A DNA stretch of 64,000 nt from Litsea cubeba (taxonomy: Eukaryota > Streptophyta > Magnoliopsida > Laurales > Lauraceae): contig CM022944.1 of assembly GCA_012931725.1 (NCBI GenBank), positions 15,530,211-15,594,210 on the forward strand. Reading direction: 5' to 3'. How positions within the stretch are numbered: position 1 is the stretch's first letter; each line of letters opens with the position of its first letter. A program made the position numbers and the translations under genes. Shown here piece after piece: positions 33,671-43,704 of this stretch. Under the pieces are notes generated by a model. That model was not told where the DNA came from and did no database searches. It worked only from the letters and a program-made list of their open reading frames with translations.

Positions 33671-33954
33671 GTGGAATGTCAATTTCAAAATTTTGGCTCA
33701 ATTTGGTAGATGAGGCTGGATGGTTTGATTTTTGGAAGCTCATGGGGCTTGGAATTTTCTTTGTATGGTCCAATCAACTCAAAAGAGGCATGGAACCATT
33801 TTTGTATGCTCTTGGTAAGAGGGATTTCTCTTTGACTAAAAGCCCAAATTTTTTTTTTTTTTTTAAGTGCCTAGGTGGTCAAACCTGACTCATATGGGCT
33901 AACCCTTGGGACCTTAAGCTTTTGAAATGGCTTAGATCTCATATGGTGTCATTT

Positions 33955-34205
33955 TTGTGAAGAATATCCAAAAATATCTCATTTGGATAGAGAATATCTA
34001 AGAATATCTTTACTTGGAGAGAATCTCTCATATTCCTTTTATTTTGGGATAGGATATCTCAAGATATCTTTCTTTTGGGAAAGAATCCGTCATTGATCTT
34101 ATCTATTAGGAGAAAATCTCTCATTGATTTCTTTTTGGGAGAGAATCTCTCAAGATATCTTTCTTTTGGGAAAGAATCTTTCTAATCTCTTTCTTTTGGT
34201 AAGGT
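33955..34205 (-). repeat. Irregular gagaatctctc / cttttgggaaagaatc repeats
   Basis: Degenerate 30-40-bp units built on 'gagaatatct', 'tttcttttggga' and 'aagaatc' fill 250 bases just upstream of the antisense gene's promoter. The same is seen at 10060-10300 in fragment A2. Confidence 0.65.
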
Positions 34206-34260
34206 TACTAATTAGTAACACTTACCTTTTTCTTCTTTCCTTCTTTGGTTTGCTCTCTTC

Positions 34261-34268
34261 TATAAAAG
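34261..34268 (+). promoter_or_regulatory. TATA box of the antisense PMD gene of B
   Basis: TATAAAAG in the context cttcTATAAAAGcaagg, 129 bp upstream of the ATG at 34390, followed by a pyrimidine-rich leader. It is internal to the element and points toward the PMD gene, opposite to the LTR promoter. Confidence 0.7.
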
Positions 34269-34389
34269 CAAGGAGGAGGTTGGATCTCTTGCTCTTATTA
34301 CTTTCTTTTGCAATAATCTCAAGAGGGCTTCAAGACCAAGAGTTCTTCTTCTTCAAGATCTTCAAGACTTTTCTTCTTCTTCTCCATCA

Positions 34390-37300
34390 ATGGCTTCAAG
34401 TAAGTTCCCTTTTTCAAGAAAACTCCATTGTAGGAAAAATAAAAAGTTCTTTCTTTTTTTTTTGTTTCTTTCTTTTCTTTTCTTCTTTTTTTTTTTCACG
34501 TGTTTGCTTCTTTTTTTTTCACACGTTTTCTTCTTCTTTTTTTTTTGCTTTCTTTTCTTTTTCTTTTTTTTTTCTTTTGTTTTTTTTTTGTTCGTGGGCC
34601 GTACGGACAGATCCGTACGGATCTGGCCGTACTGCCACGTGGCCAGTGGGCCACGGCCTGTGGGCCAGCCCCTTTTTTTTCTTTTTTTTTTTGTTTTGTT
34701 TTCTTTCCCCTTCTTTTTTTTGAGAAAATTTCTTTTCTTTTTTTTTTTTTTGCTCATCATGATAATGCCCCCTTTTTTTTTGGCAAACCTAGATGTTCAT
34801 GCATGCATATTTTTGTAAATTGAATTGTAGCATGATGTGATAGCATACCTGAAAGTTTTCACAAATTTGGGAATTTGGAGCTCACAGCGATGTTGAGCCC
34901 TTCCTGATTTTGCGGAGACTTTGAGGTTTCGAAAGTTTGGAGTTTCGGAGCTCGCAGCGATGTTGAGCCCATCTTCAAGCTTTCTATTTCTTTCGGGATA
35001 GTTCCTTTTCTTCGGAATTGCCCCGTCATCATGTCAAAATTTCGCCATATTTTTTTAGCGAGATTCTGTCATTTTGATGTTTGATCTTTTTCTTTTCCAT
35101 CCTTTTCAGGTGGTTCCTCCAGAACGAACAAGGGTAAAGAGCCTGCTACAAGCGTACCTCGTCGATCTTCTAGATCTTCTAATCCGGCCGTTCAGCAGGC
35201 TTTTGAGAAGGTCCAGTATGTTGAGAGAAATCTGGAAGAGTGCGACTCCCTCAACAGAGATGAGATGAGGCAGCGACTGATCGCTCTCAAGGGAGAGGAA
35301 TTCTATAAGATCATAGTAAGCAGTCGTCCATGGGTGATGGAAGATCAGAGCGTTTTGCCCAAGCCTACCTTCTTCTTTGGTGATGCAGTCCCTGATGACA
35401 TGACATACCAGAGGAGATGTTTTCAGTTTTCTTTCACAGCAGATGGTGAGAAGAAGACTGTTGCTACCCGGTCGACGTTTGATCGCACCGTCTCGATCAT
35501 GAGCCTTGCCCCCACGTGCCCTAAGACGGAAGATCCTCCAAGCTGGGTGAGAAGGACAAATGTAATCAAGACCGGGGTTTTGTTGGCGGTTCTCCTGGAT
35601 ATACGGAGAGGTCACCTGTTGACATGGACCTGTTGATGCCATCCAGCGGCTACCAGGGTTCTGATTATCCGTCGATCGATTTGAGACCGGTGGGCCTTGG
35701 TATTTTTAGCGGTGACGGCAGCAATTGGATCAAGCCTTTTCGACTCCGTGGCCGTTTCAATGCTGACTCCGAGTGGAAGTCGTGGATTGATCGTGTCCTG
35801 CTAATTGGTGGCGCCGTTTTAAAGGAAGCCAGGATTTTTGATGCAGTCCGCGCCTTTAGGGAGACCGTGATCTTTTCCGACGAGGCCTTCATGGCTATGC
35901 TGGAATCATTCCTCCCACAAACCAATACCTTCGTTGTGACGAATGGTGAGATTGGTTTTTCTTTGAAGGAGCTGAGCGCCATTACTGGATTGCCCATCCT
36001 TGGCAAACTCTATGAGGAGTTTATGCCGATCGACAGTGTCCTTGAGGGACAGTCTGAGGAGTTCAGGCTTCTGTACTTTCAGCTCGTCGCCTTTTATGAT
36101 TTTTTGAAGGAGAAGGGGGGTTTGAAAGTTAGATCCAGTAGTTGGAAGAGTTCTAGCTCTTCTTTCCCCAACTTTTCTGAAAGCAGGGAGTCTTCTGATA
36201 GCGTGACCCAAGAAGCCGGAGCTCAGGATCCAAGTTCAAAGAAGATCTTGGCCATGCAAGAAGAGTTGAGAGATTTCTGTGCAAGTACAAACGCCATATG
36301 TCCTGACATTGCACTGCAGAGAGATCTCGCTGTTTACCTCACTTATTGGCTTGGTGAGGCTATTTTTGCTGGAGGAGATGGAACGCACATCAGGCCGCAT
36401 TGTATTTTTCCGGCTTGTCAGATGGCGTTTGGAGAGCAGCTTGCTTTGGTGCCAGCTCTTTACTCCTACCTGTGTACCGAACTGCAGGCTGCTGCTTTTT
36501 TGGTTCGGCTTGGGCTTGCTATGAATAGGGTATTTTCAGCCCATATCTTTTATTCGTGGTATGTATACCACTGTCCTGCCTTCCATCGACTGGGTGCTGC
36601 ACAGGATGATGATCCTCTGATGATTCGACTGGCTAAGGGCAAAGCCGTGTCCGAATCACTTTTGTTTACCCGCATGAGGATCCGACGGTTCAGGGAGGTC
36701 GAGATGGGGCAGTCTTCAGTGAAGCTTTCTCCGGAGTTGCGGAAGAAGGCTTTTGATTTTGGTGCCTCCCGAGACTCTACCAGGGCGGGGTCGGGAAGGC
36801 ATTATTCCTTGACGAATGCAGAGAGAGTGGCTTTTCAGCATACGTGTCGTCACGATGGTGTACCGTAGACATCTTTTCGTCGACATGCATCCGTATGTAC
36901 CCTCTCGCTTTGCTTTGCAGCTGGGCTTTTCTCAAGGCGTTGTTGGAGCGCCTTCAAGCATGGTGAAGCGCTTTGGAGGCTTACAGGACGGGAGAAATGC
37001 ATGGGCTTTCTATAGTGCTGAAGACACTACAGCCATGATTTCTTATCCTGTGTTGCTGACTTCCCGGACTGCCGGCTTTGCGAAGTGGTTCGCATAGAGC
37101 TTTTCGGCATATCGGGGGCTTTCCAAGAAGGAGCTTGATGTGAAGCTGGCATCTGGAAAGGGCCTTGGAAAGTCGGATGGCGTCCGGCGAGAGGAAGTTT
37201 GGGCCTTCCTTTCTGGAGAGAAGCACAAGATAGGCTTTCTCGGTGACCAGGGCGTCATTGGTTCTGAAGCTATTCGAGAAATACCTGATGAGGCTTTAGA

Positions 37301-39005
37301 GCAGCTAGAACAGGAGGAAGCCAAACTTGGCACTTGGATGCAAGCGGCACAGAGGCAAGCTTCCGTGGAGTCTACTGGCAAGAGTAGACCATCCAGTGAG
37401 GAGTCAAGTGGGAAACCTTACTCTGACAGCGGGGCAGGTTCCTCTAAGAAGCGAGCCTGCCGGGGTAAGAGGGGGAGGAGTCATCATCGCAACAAGGGGC
37501 AGCATGAGGACTCTCCTGACTTGGAAGTTCCTCTTACTATCAATGAGGATGTGCCAGTGGATGCTGACGAGCCTCCAGAGAAGAGAAGCCGAGAAGAAGA
37601 GACCGTCGGTGAAGGTATGATTCTTCCTTTTTCTCTTTCCATGGGATTTTTCCATGTTTTGATTTGCTTCTTGTTTCTGCTTTTCTTCTTTTTTTTAGCA
37701 GAGGAAGAGTTGGTGATGCCTGAGGTTCCCACCGATGAGGTGGTGACGGATCCTGTCGGGGCACCTGAAGAAGAACCGAGGGACTCTGGAGTGAATCCAG
37801 AATCTCCAATTGGTACGACTTCTTTTGCTTTGCTTTGCTTTTTTTTTTTTCTGTGACTCGGTTTGCTAACATTTTTCTTGCCAGCTGACTTGCCACAGGA
37901 TTCCGATGACTTTGAACCATCGATGGATGCAAATGTTGATGATGCTTCCGATGAGTTCATGGAGGAAGAAAGTGTTCCGCCAGTCGTTGAAGAAGGTATT
38001 TTGTAGTTATAACCCTGATAATGATTTTCAAACAGGATTATATTCATACCTTTTTGTGTTTCTTTGGCAGGTTTTGAAGTGACAGAGGAGGATCCGTCAC
38101 TTCCAGAGCAAGGGATGCCAGAGGTTGATCCAGAGGTAGAGACTCTTGGGACCAGCTCTGATAATGTTGAGGAGATTCCTCGTGCTGAGATTCCTTCCCG
38201 AGCAGGAGCAGCTTCAACTGGAAAGAGTTCTTTTGTTACTCTTTCAACAGATGATGACCTGAGCAACCGACCAACGGAGTTGGGCGAATCTTCAGCTGGG
38301 CCATCTCTTCTTTTTGCGAAGAAGGTGGTGGTGCGGGTTCTGAGCTCTTGGATTGAGACTCTGCTTTCTGGGCACTTAGATGCCGGATTTGGGATGATCC
38401 AGCATGTGCGTGAGATTCTCGGTGATGCCGAAGAAGCTGGTCTGGATGTCACAAGTGCCAGGGCGATCGTTGATAGGATCATTGAGCTGGGTGACAAGTG
38501 GTTTGAGACCATGGGTTTTCCTGACGATCAGTTCTTCAAGGAGATGTTCTTGGACCCTACGGATAAGGCTCAATCTAACCTGGATGAGGCTACAGAAAGC
38601 AGGAAGCAGGTAGTCCGAGAGAAGAACTTAGAAGAGCTAACCATCATTGAGCTGACACATGACCTTAACATCCTTGATAGGGAGGTCGATGAGGCCAGAA
38701 AACGTCTTGAGCAATTGCAGGCACAAGTCGCTGCCAAGTGGACTGAAATAACAGAGGCTCGTGAAAGGGAGACTGCTCTGATTCACCGGGTTGCGGATGC
38801 CAATCGAGTTCTCAAAAGGAAGTCTGTTGAGAACAAACAATGGAAAACCGCTCGGGGGAAGCTTCCCAGTGCGAAAGAAGGGTTACAGCCAACCCCAGCA
38901 TCTCATGGCAGGTTCCTGAAGAAGTGTGCCTTGGAATCCTTGACGGATGAGGCCAAAAGCTTGCTTAAGGAGCTGAACTCTTGGCTGGAGACCATTTTTG
39001 ATTGA
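34390..39005 (+). pseudogene. Antisense accessory gene of B: PMD protein with coiled coil, five exons
   Basis: Exons: 34390-34399, 35110-37614, 37699-37812, 37885-37995, 38071-39005; all junctions are GT-AG and the phases agree. The intended product is about 1,220 residues. Residues ~170-430 form the plant mobile domain (FSLKELSAITGLPILG, ACQMAFGEQLALVP, FSAHIFYSWYVYH), as in host MAIN-type genes and some transposons. Then come a Ser-rich basic stretch (KKRACRGKRGRSHHRNKG), two acidic exons and a C-terminal coiled coil (about 38565-38860). Lesions: one T lost near 35578 compared with copy A1, a shift near 36830 and TAG at 37095. The function is unknown; nuclear action in element regulation is a guess. 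It is not a host gene, because it lies between LTRs and recurs in a second copy. Confidence 0.85.
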
Positions 39006-39400
39006 GCTCCTGTATATTTTTTTTTTACAGAAACCATCCTTCTTTCTTTTTTGGTACCACTTGTATTTTTTTGGTACTTTTTTTTTTAGTGCTTGTGAAC
39101 ACTTTCTTTTTTTTTTGGTACCACATGTATTTTTTTGGTACTCTTTTTTTTGTAGTGCTTGTGAACACTTTCTTTTTTTTTTAGTACCACATGTATTTTT
39201 TTGGTACTCTTTTTTTTATTTATTTATCCCTACGCTCACTTGAATCTTTTTGTGATAAAAGTAATTACTAAATGGGAAGCCCCTCTCTTTTTTTTGTTAT
39301 CCCTACGCTCACTTGAATCTTTTTGTGATAAAAGTAATTGCTAAATGGGATGTGATCAAAAGCTTGTCATTTTGTGAAAATCTTTTGTCAAATGATTGTT
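39006..39400. repeat. Tandem repeats after the PMD gene
   Basis: Three ~60-bp units of 'ttggtaccacatgtattttttt...gcttgtgaacac' (39045-39215), then a 71-bp direct duplication starting 'atccctacgctcacttgaat' at 39228 and 39299. No coding content. Confidence 0.85.
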
Positions 39401-39760
39401 TTGGCATGGAAGCCAGATTTTTGCTTGTGGCATGGAAGCCGATTTTTGGCATTGATAGCCGAGTTTTGTTTTTTTTTATGGCATCTATAGCCAGTTTTGG
39501 TGGCATTGATAGCCGGTTTGTTTTGTGGAATCTATAGCCGATTTTTGGTGGCATTGATAGCCGATTTGTGGCATTTATAGCCTGTTTTTTTTTTTTTTTT
39601 GAAATCCAAGTTTTTTGTTTGTGGCATTATAGCCGGTTTTGTTTTGGTGGCATTGATAGCCGGTTTGTGGCATTTATAGCCTGTTTTGATGGCATTTATA
39701 GCCGGTTTGTGGCATTTATAGCCTGTTTTGATGGCATTGATAGCCGGTTTGGTTTTCAAA
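39400..39760. repeat. 'tggcatttatagccg' minisatellite
   Basis: About a dozen units of ~20-30 bp on the core 'ggcat(t/c)(t/g)atagcc(g/t)' fill this stretch. The same core occurs two to four times in each LTR of the family (for example 30953-31000). Confidence 0.9.
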
Positions 39761-40330
39761 AAATGCAAGTATCGACTAAAAGTCGCCTCCCTGCTGAATG
39801 TTCTTGCAAGTATCGATGGAATGTCGCATCCTTGCTCATTCGGTTGCGAGTATCGATGGAATGTCGCATCCTCGCGGATTTGGGTGCAAGTATCGATGGA
39901 ATGTCGCATCCTTGCTTTTCAGAAATTTTGGTTTTGCGGGTACTGACTTGATGTCGTTTCCCCATGATTTTTGAAATTTGTGGTTTTCTCGAACCTTTGG
40001 GTTATGGATATCAACCGAAATGTTGCGTCTCCATGGTTTTTTAGGTTTTTTCGAACCTTTGAAATTTGAGTTGTGGATATCAACTGAAATGTTGCGTCTC
40101 CACAGTTTTTTTTTTTCAGGTTTTTTCGAACCTTTGAAATTTGGGTTGTGGATATCAACTGAAATGTTGCATCTCCACAGTTTTGGATTTTGCAAGTACC
40201 GACGAAATGTCACTTTCCTGCGATTTTGGAAGTGTCGAACGTGGTTCATATGCTTCCGATTTGTGCGAGTATCGACTAAGCGTCGCTTCCTCGCGGTTTT
40301 TTGAAAAACCTTTTTTTTGTTTAAAGACAC
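39760..40330. repeat. Two further minisatellites at the gag-pol 3' end
   Basis: First, ~55-bp units 'gcaagtatcgatggaatgtcgcatcc' (39765-39935); second, ~65-bp units 'tggatatcaac(c/t)gaaatgttgc(g/a)tctcca...ttcgaacctttg' (39975-40190). These lie between the convergent ends of pol and the PMD gene. Confidence 0.88.
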
Positions 40331-40649
40331 GAGGGTCATAAGTTTTGACCTAAAACCATTTTGGCGGTAAAGGCAGGGTGGACTAGGGTGGAAATCCCTG
40401 AATCCGGATTTTGTTTCAAACCATGAATTTTGGGTTCAAGGGTTGAAAATTTTGGTCAAGTTAGGGAAAGGTTCCTAAACTTGGATTTTTTTTTTGAACA
40501 ATGAAACGATGGAAGTAAGCATTGTTTAAATTTCTAGAAATTTCAACATTTGATATGAAAATTCTAAAAAAAGGGTGGGTTTAGCGAGCGTGTACCTGGA
40601 AACCGGTTTTGGCCATACAGGCATTGCTCTTACCCAGTTGGGTAAGTCT

Positions 40650-41660
40650 TCAAGGGTAGTACCGCTTTAAGAACTTGCCGTTGATGGGCAGCATACATCT
40701 GTCACCTTCCATGTTTAGGAGTGCGTATGCGCCGTTAGAGAAAACCTTGTCGATGACGTACGGTCCCTCCCATTTTGGCTCAAATTTGCCTTTGGACTTG
40801 TGAGCGAAGACCATTGGTCTTTTTACCGCAAGAACCAAGTCACTCTTTTTGTAGGCGCGTTGCCTGACCTTTTTATCGAAAGATCCTGCCATGCGTGCTT
40901 GGTAAAGTTCAATGCTTTGTTGAGCTTCGAGCCGTCTCTCATCGAGATTGTCCAGCTCATGGAGTCACAATTTGACATTGCTTTCTTGAGTCATGTCATT
41001 TTGCAAGGATACCCTCAAGGAAGGAATTTGTACTTCCAAGGGTACGACAGCTTCGCATCCATAGACCAAGGAGAATGGTGTGCTATGGGTTGGTCCTCGA
41101 ACTGTGGTTCGGTAGGCCCACAAAGCTTCAGACATTTTGTCGCTCCAGTCTCTTTTGTGACTAGAGACCATTTTTTTGAGGATTTTGCAGAGTGTCTTGT
41201 TGAAAGCCTCTGCTAACCCGTTTGCTGCCGGATTGTATGGAGTCGAAGGACAGCTTTGGATTTTGTATTTGTCGCAGAACCTGTAGAATCGATGATCCCG
41301 GAATTGTGGTCCGTTATCATGGACGAATCTTTTGGGTATGCCGAAACGACAAATGATGTTGGTGCGTAGGAACTGAAGGACTGATGAGGTCTTCATTTCG
41401 TTAAACGCAAATGCTTCTGACCACTTGGAGAAATAATCCGTAGCGGCGAAGATGAAGCGATGACCTTTGCTTGAAGGGGGAGAAATAGGACCTATGATGT
41501 CCATACCCCAGGCTTCGAAAGGCCATGAGATCGCTGTAGGATGCAGCCATTCTGGAGGCATGTGAATGTAATCTCCATGAACTTGGCATTGTTGGCAGCG
41601 CTTAGCAAATTGCATTGCGTCAGCTACCATGGTAGGCCAGTAATATCCTAAACTTTTTAT
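40650..41660 (-). pseudogene. Integrase of element B
   Basis: The zinc region straddles the previous stop (HAGLCGAHQ, then RCQQCQVHGD). The catalytic triad is visible: D in GMDIIGPI, D in HDNGPQFRD and E in NGLAEAFNK. The C-terminus is WEGPYVIDKVFSNGAY and ends LKRYYP near 40650. The frame is continuous except for TAG at 41661 and TGA at 40965. This would insert the cDNA with a 5-bp duplication, as seen around B. Confidence 0.9.
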
Positions 41661-43274
41661 CTAATCATAGAGCTTAGTTCCAGCCTGATGAGCTCCACAA
41701 AGACCAGCATGAACTTCTTTGAGTGTTTCTTCAGCCTCTTGTTGTGACAAGCAGCGTAGAAGTACTCCGTTGAAGGATTTCCTGTAAAGGATTTTTGAAG
41801 GAATATCCAAATGAAAGCTTGGGGTTCGCCTTTGGATGCTTACCCGTTCTTTTGGATCTTCAGGTAGGATTCTGAACATAATGTAATCAATGAACGGATC
41901 CCTCCAGTCGCCGATTGAAGTTTGAAGGATTGAAATCCGACTTCCAACCACTTGGTGGCATTCAGCAACAGCTTGGTGTGTGTTAAGAGGAGGAAGGATT
42001 CTTCTTTCGCACACTGTGATTTGCATGTTTTCCCCTTCCTGGATAGCCATGGATGCGGCAAGTCCGGCTAGGGCATCTGCACGTATGTTTTCACCTCTAC
42101 GAATGTGGGTGATGTGACAAATGTCAAACTTTTGCAGAAGTGATTGTGCCTTGTTGTAGTAAGGCAGCAAATCTGGCTTCCTGACTTCAAATTTCTGATT
42201 CATCTGGTTGACGATCAGTTGAGAGTCTCCAAAGACTTCTAGCATGGTGATACCGGATTCGATGGCGAGTTCCAATCCTAAGATCAGAGCTTGATATTCA
42301 GCTGCATTGTTTGTGCATGGTTCCAGTAGCGAGAAAGCGTGTGGAATCATGTATTTGTCGGGGCTAACAAAGAGGATGCCAACTCCCGAGATCAGCTGTC
42401 TTTTTTCATTCGTCCTGGTTGCACCGTCAAAGTACATGTCCCAGGAGGCACTTTGTGAGAAAGTCTCCACATTGTAGACTGGTTCGTCTGGGAGATCATC
42501 TCTGAGTGGATAATCTTTAGGCAATGGATGCTCTGCGAGGAAGTCCGCTAGAGCTTGCCCTTTGATTGCTTTTTGTGGTACATACCTAATATCAAATTGT
42601 GGCAGAAGGATGGACCATTTTGCCAGTCGAGCATTGAGAGAACCTGCCTTTGTGACAAGGACCTTCAAGAGGTTGACCCTCGAGACCAGGTATACTGTGT
42701 TGGAAAGCAAGTAGTGACGCAGCTTTTGTACGGCGAACATCACTGCAAGACATTCTTTTTCGACTGGAGAGTAGCGATGTTCTGCACCTACTAGCATGCG
42801 GCTGAGGTAATATAGAGCAGCTTCTTTTCTTTGATCATTTTCTTGCGCAAGCAGAGCTCCCAAAGAGTGATCAAGGGCTCTTGTCTACAAGATGAATAGT
42901 TTTCCAGTGGTAGGAGTAGCTAACACTGGAGGTTTTGTCAGGTATGACTTGATGTCTTGGAAAGCAGCTTCACAGTCAGCATCCCAGACAAAGTTTACAC
43001 CTTTTTTCATCAACCGGGAGAATGGACGGCATTTCCCCGAAAGATTGGAGATGAACCGTCTGATGTAGGCCAATCTCCCTTGAAGCCCTTTGAGTTCTCT
43101 CAAGGTTCTTGGAGAGGGCATTTCTAGAATGGCTTTGACTTTTATAGGGTCAAGCTCTATTCCAGCTTTCCGAACTAAGAATCCGAGGAACTTACCCGAC
43201 GAGACGCCGAAGAAGCATTTCAAAGGATTCATTCGCAGTTTGTGTTTGCGAAGCCGGAGTATAAGTGCTCTCAT
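41661..43274 (-). pseudogene. RT remnant and RNase H of element B
   Basis: Only the RT thumb-side sequence remains (LRKHKLRMNPLKCFFGVSSG, near 43240); the palm with the YxDD motif is absent. RNase H is complete, with its acidic residues in MYFDGATR, NNAAEYQAL, FGDSQLIV and RADALAGLA. An in-frame TAG lies near 42884. Without the palm this element could not reverse-transcribe, so it must have moved using another copy's enzymes, or lost the palm after insertion. Confidence 0.9.
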
Positions 43275-43704
43275 CAGACGATGCTTCGGAAGAGCTATAA
43301 TCCCGAATTATCACATTACAGGAAGCTCTGACGGGAGACGTTGCCTGATCGGAGTCAGACTCATCCTCGGATGTAAGAGGATCGTCTATCCAGCAATTTT
43401 CTCCATTTTCAGGAATTAAGGGAGGATGTACCTGGTGGTCTTCAGGGACTTCAGGCTCTGGATTGCGAGGAGGCTCGTTGACGCGGTCTTGTTCTTATTC
43501 TAGAGCGAGTCGCTGCAAGATCCTTGCATATTCTTCAAGATCAGGCATGGGAGCCGGATCTTCTTCTTCATCAACTCTTTGTGGCTTAACATGGTTGATT
43601 TCCACTGGAGTAATGAGAGGTGCTGGGTGAGCAGCATTTTCTTGTAAAGCTTCTTGGTCTTCTTCATCATCAGACCAGGATCCTTGTGGCTGTAGGGGGT
43701 TATA
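43275..43704 (-). other. Gag-pol linker with deletion junction
   Basis: The sequence after the gag stop is open in short runs rich in Glu, Pro and Asp (PHPLIPENGE, TSEDESDSD). It then abuts RT thumb sequence near 43258. The protease and RT palm that should stand between are missing. Confidence 0.7.

Noticed and set aside
34362..34823. Lys-rich and Phe-rich open frames on both strands
   Set aside because: They are translations of T-runs in the first intron of the PMD gene.
34390..39005. PMD gene as a host MAIN-type gene captured or flanked by chance
   Set aside because: It lies between the LTRs of B at a fixed place, and a second copy of the same sequence including the intron is at 1-1956.
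42555..42794. Plus-strand frames opposite pol of B
   Set aside because: They are shadows of the RNase H and integrase frames with no features of their own.
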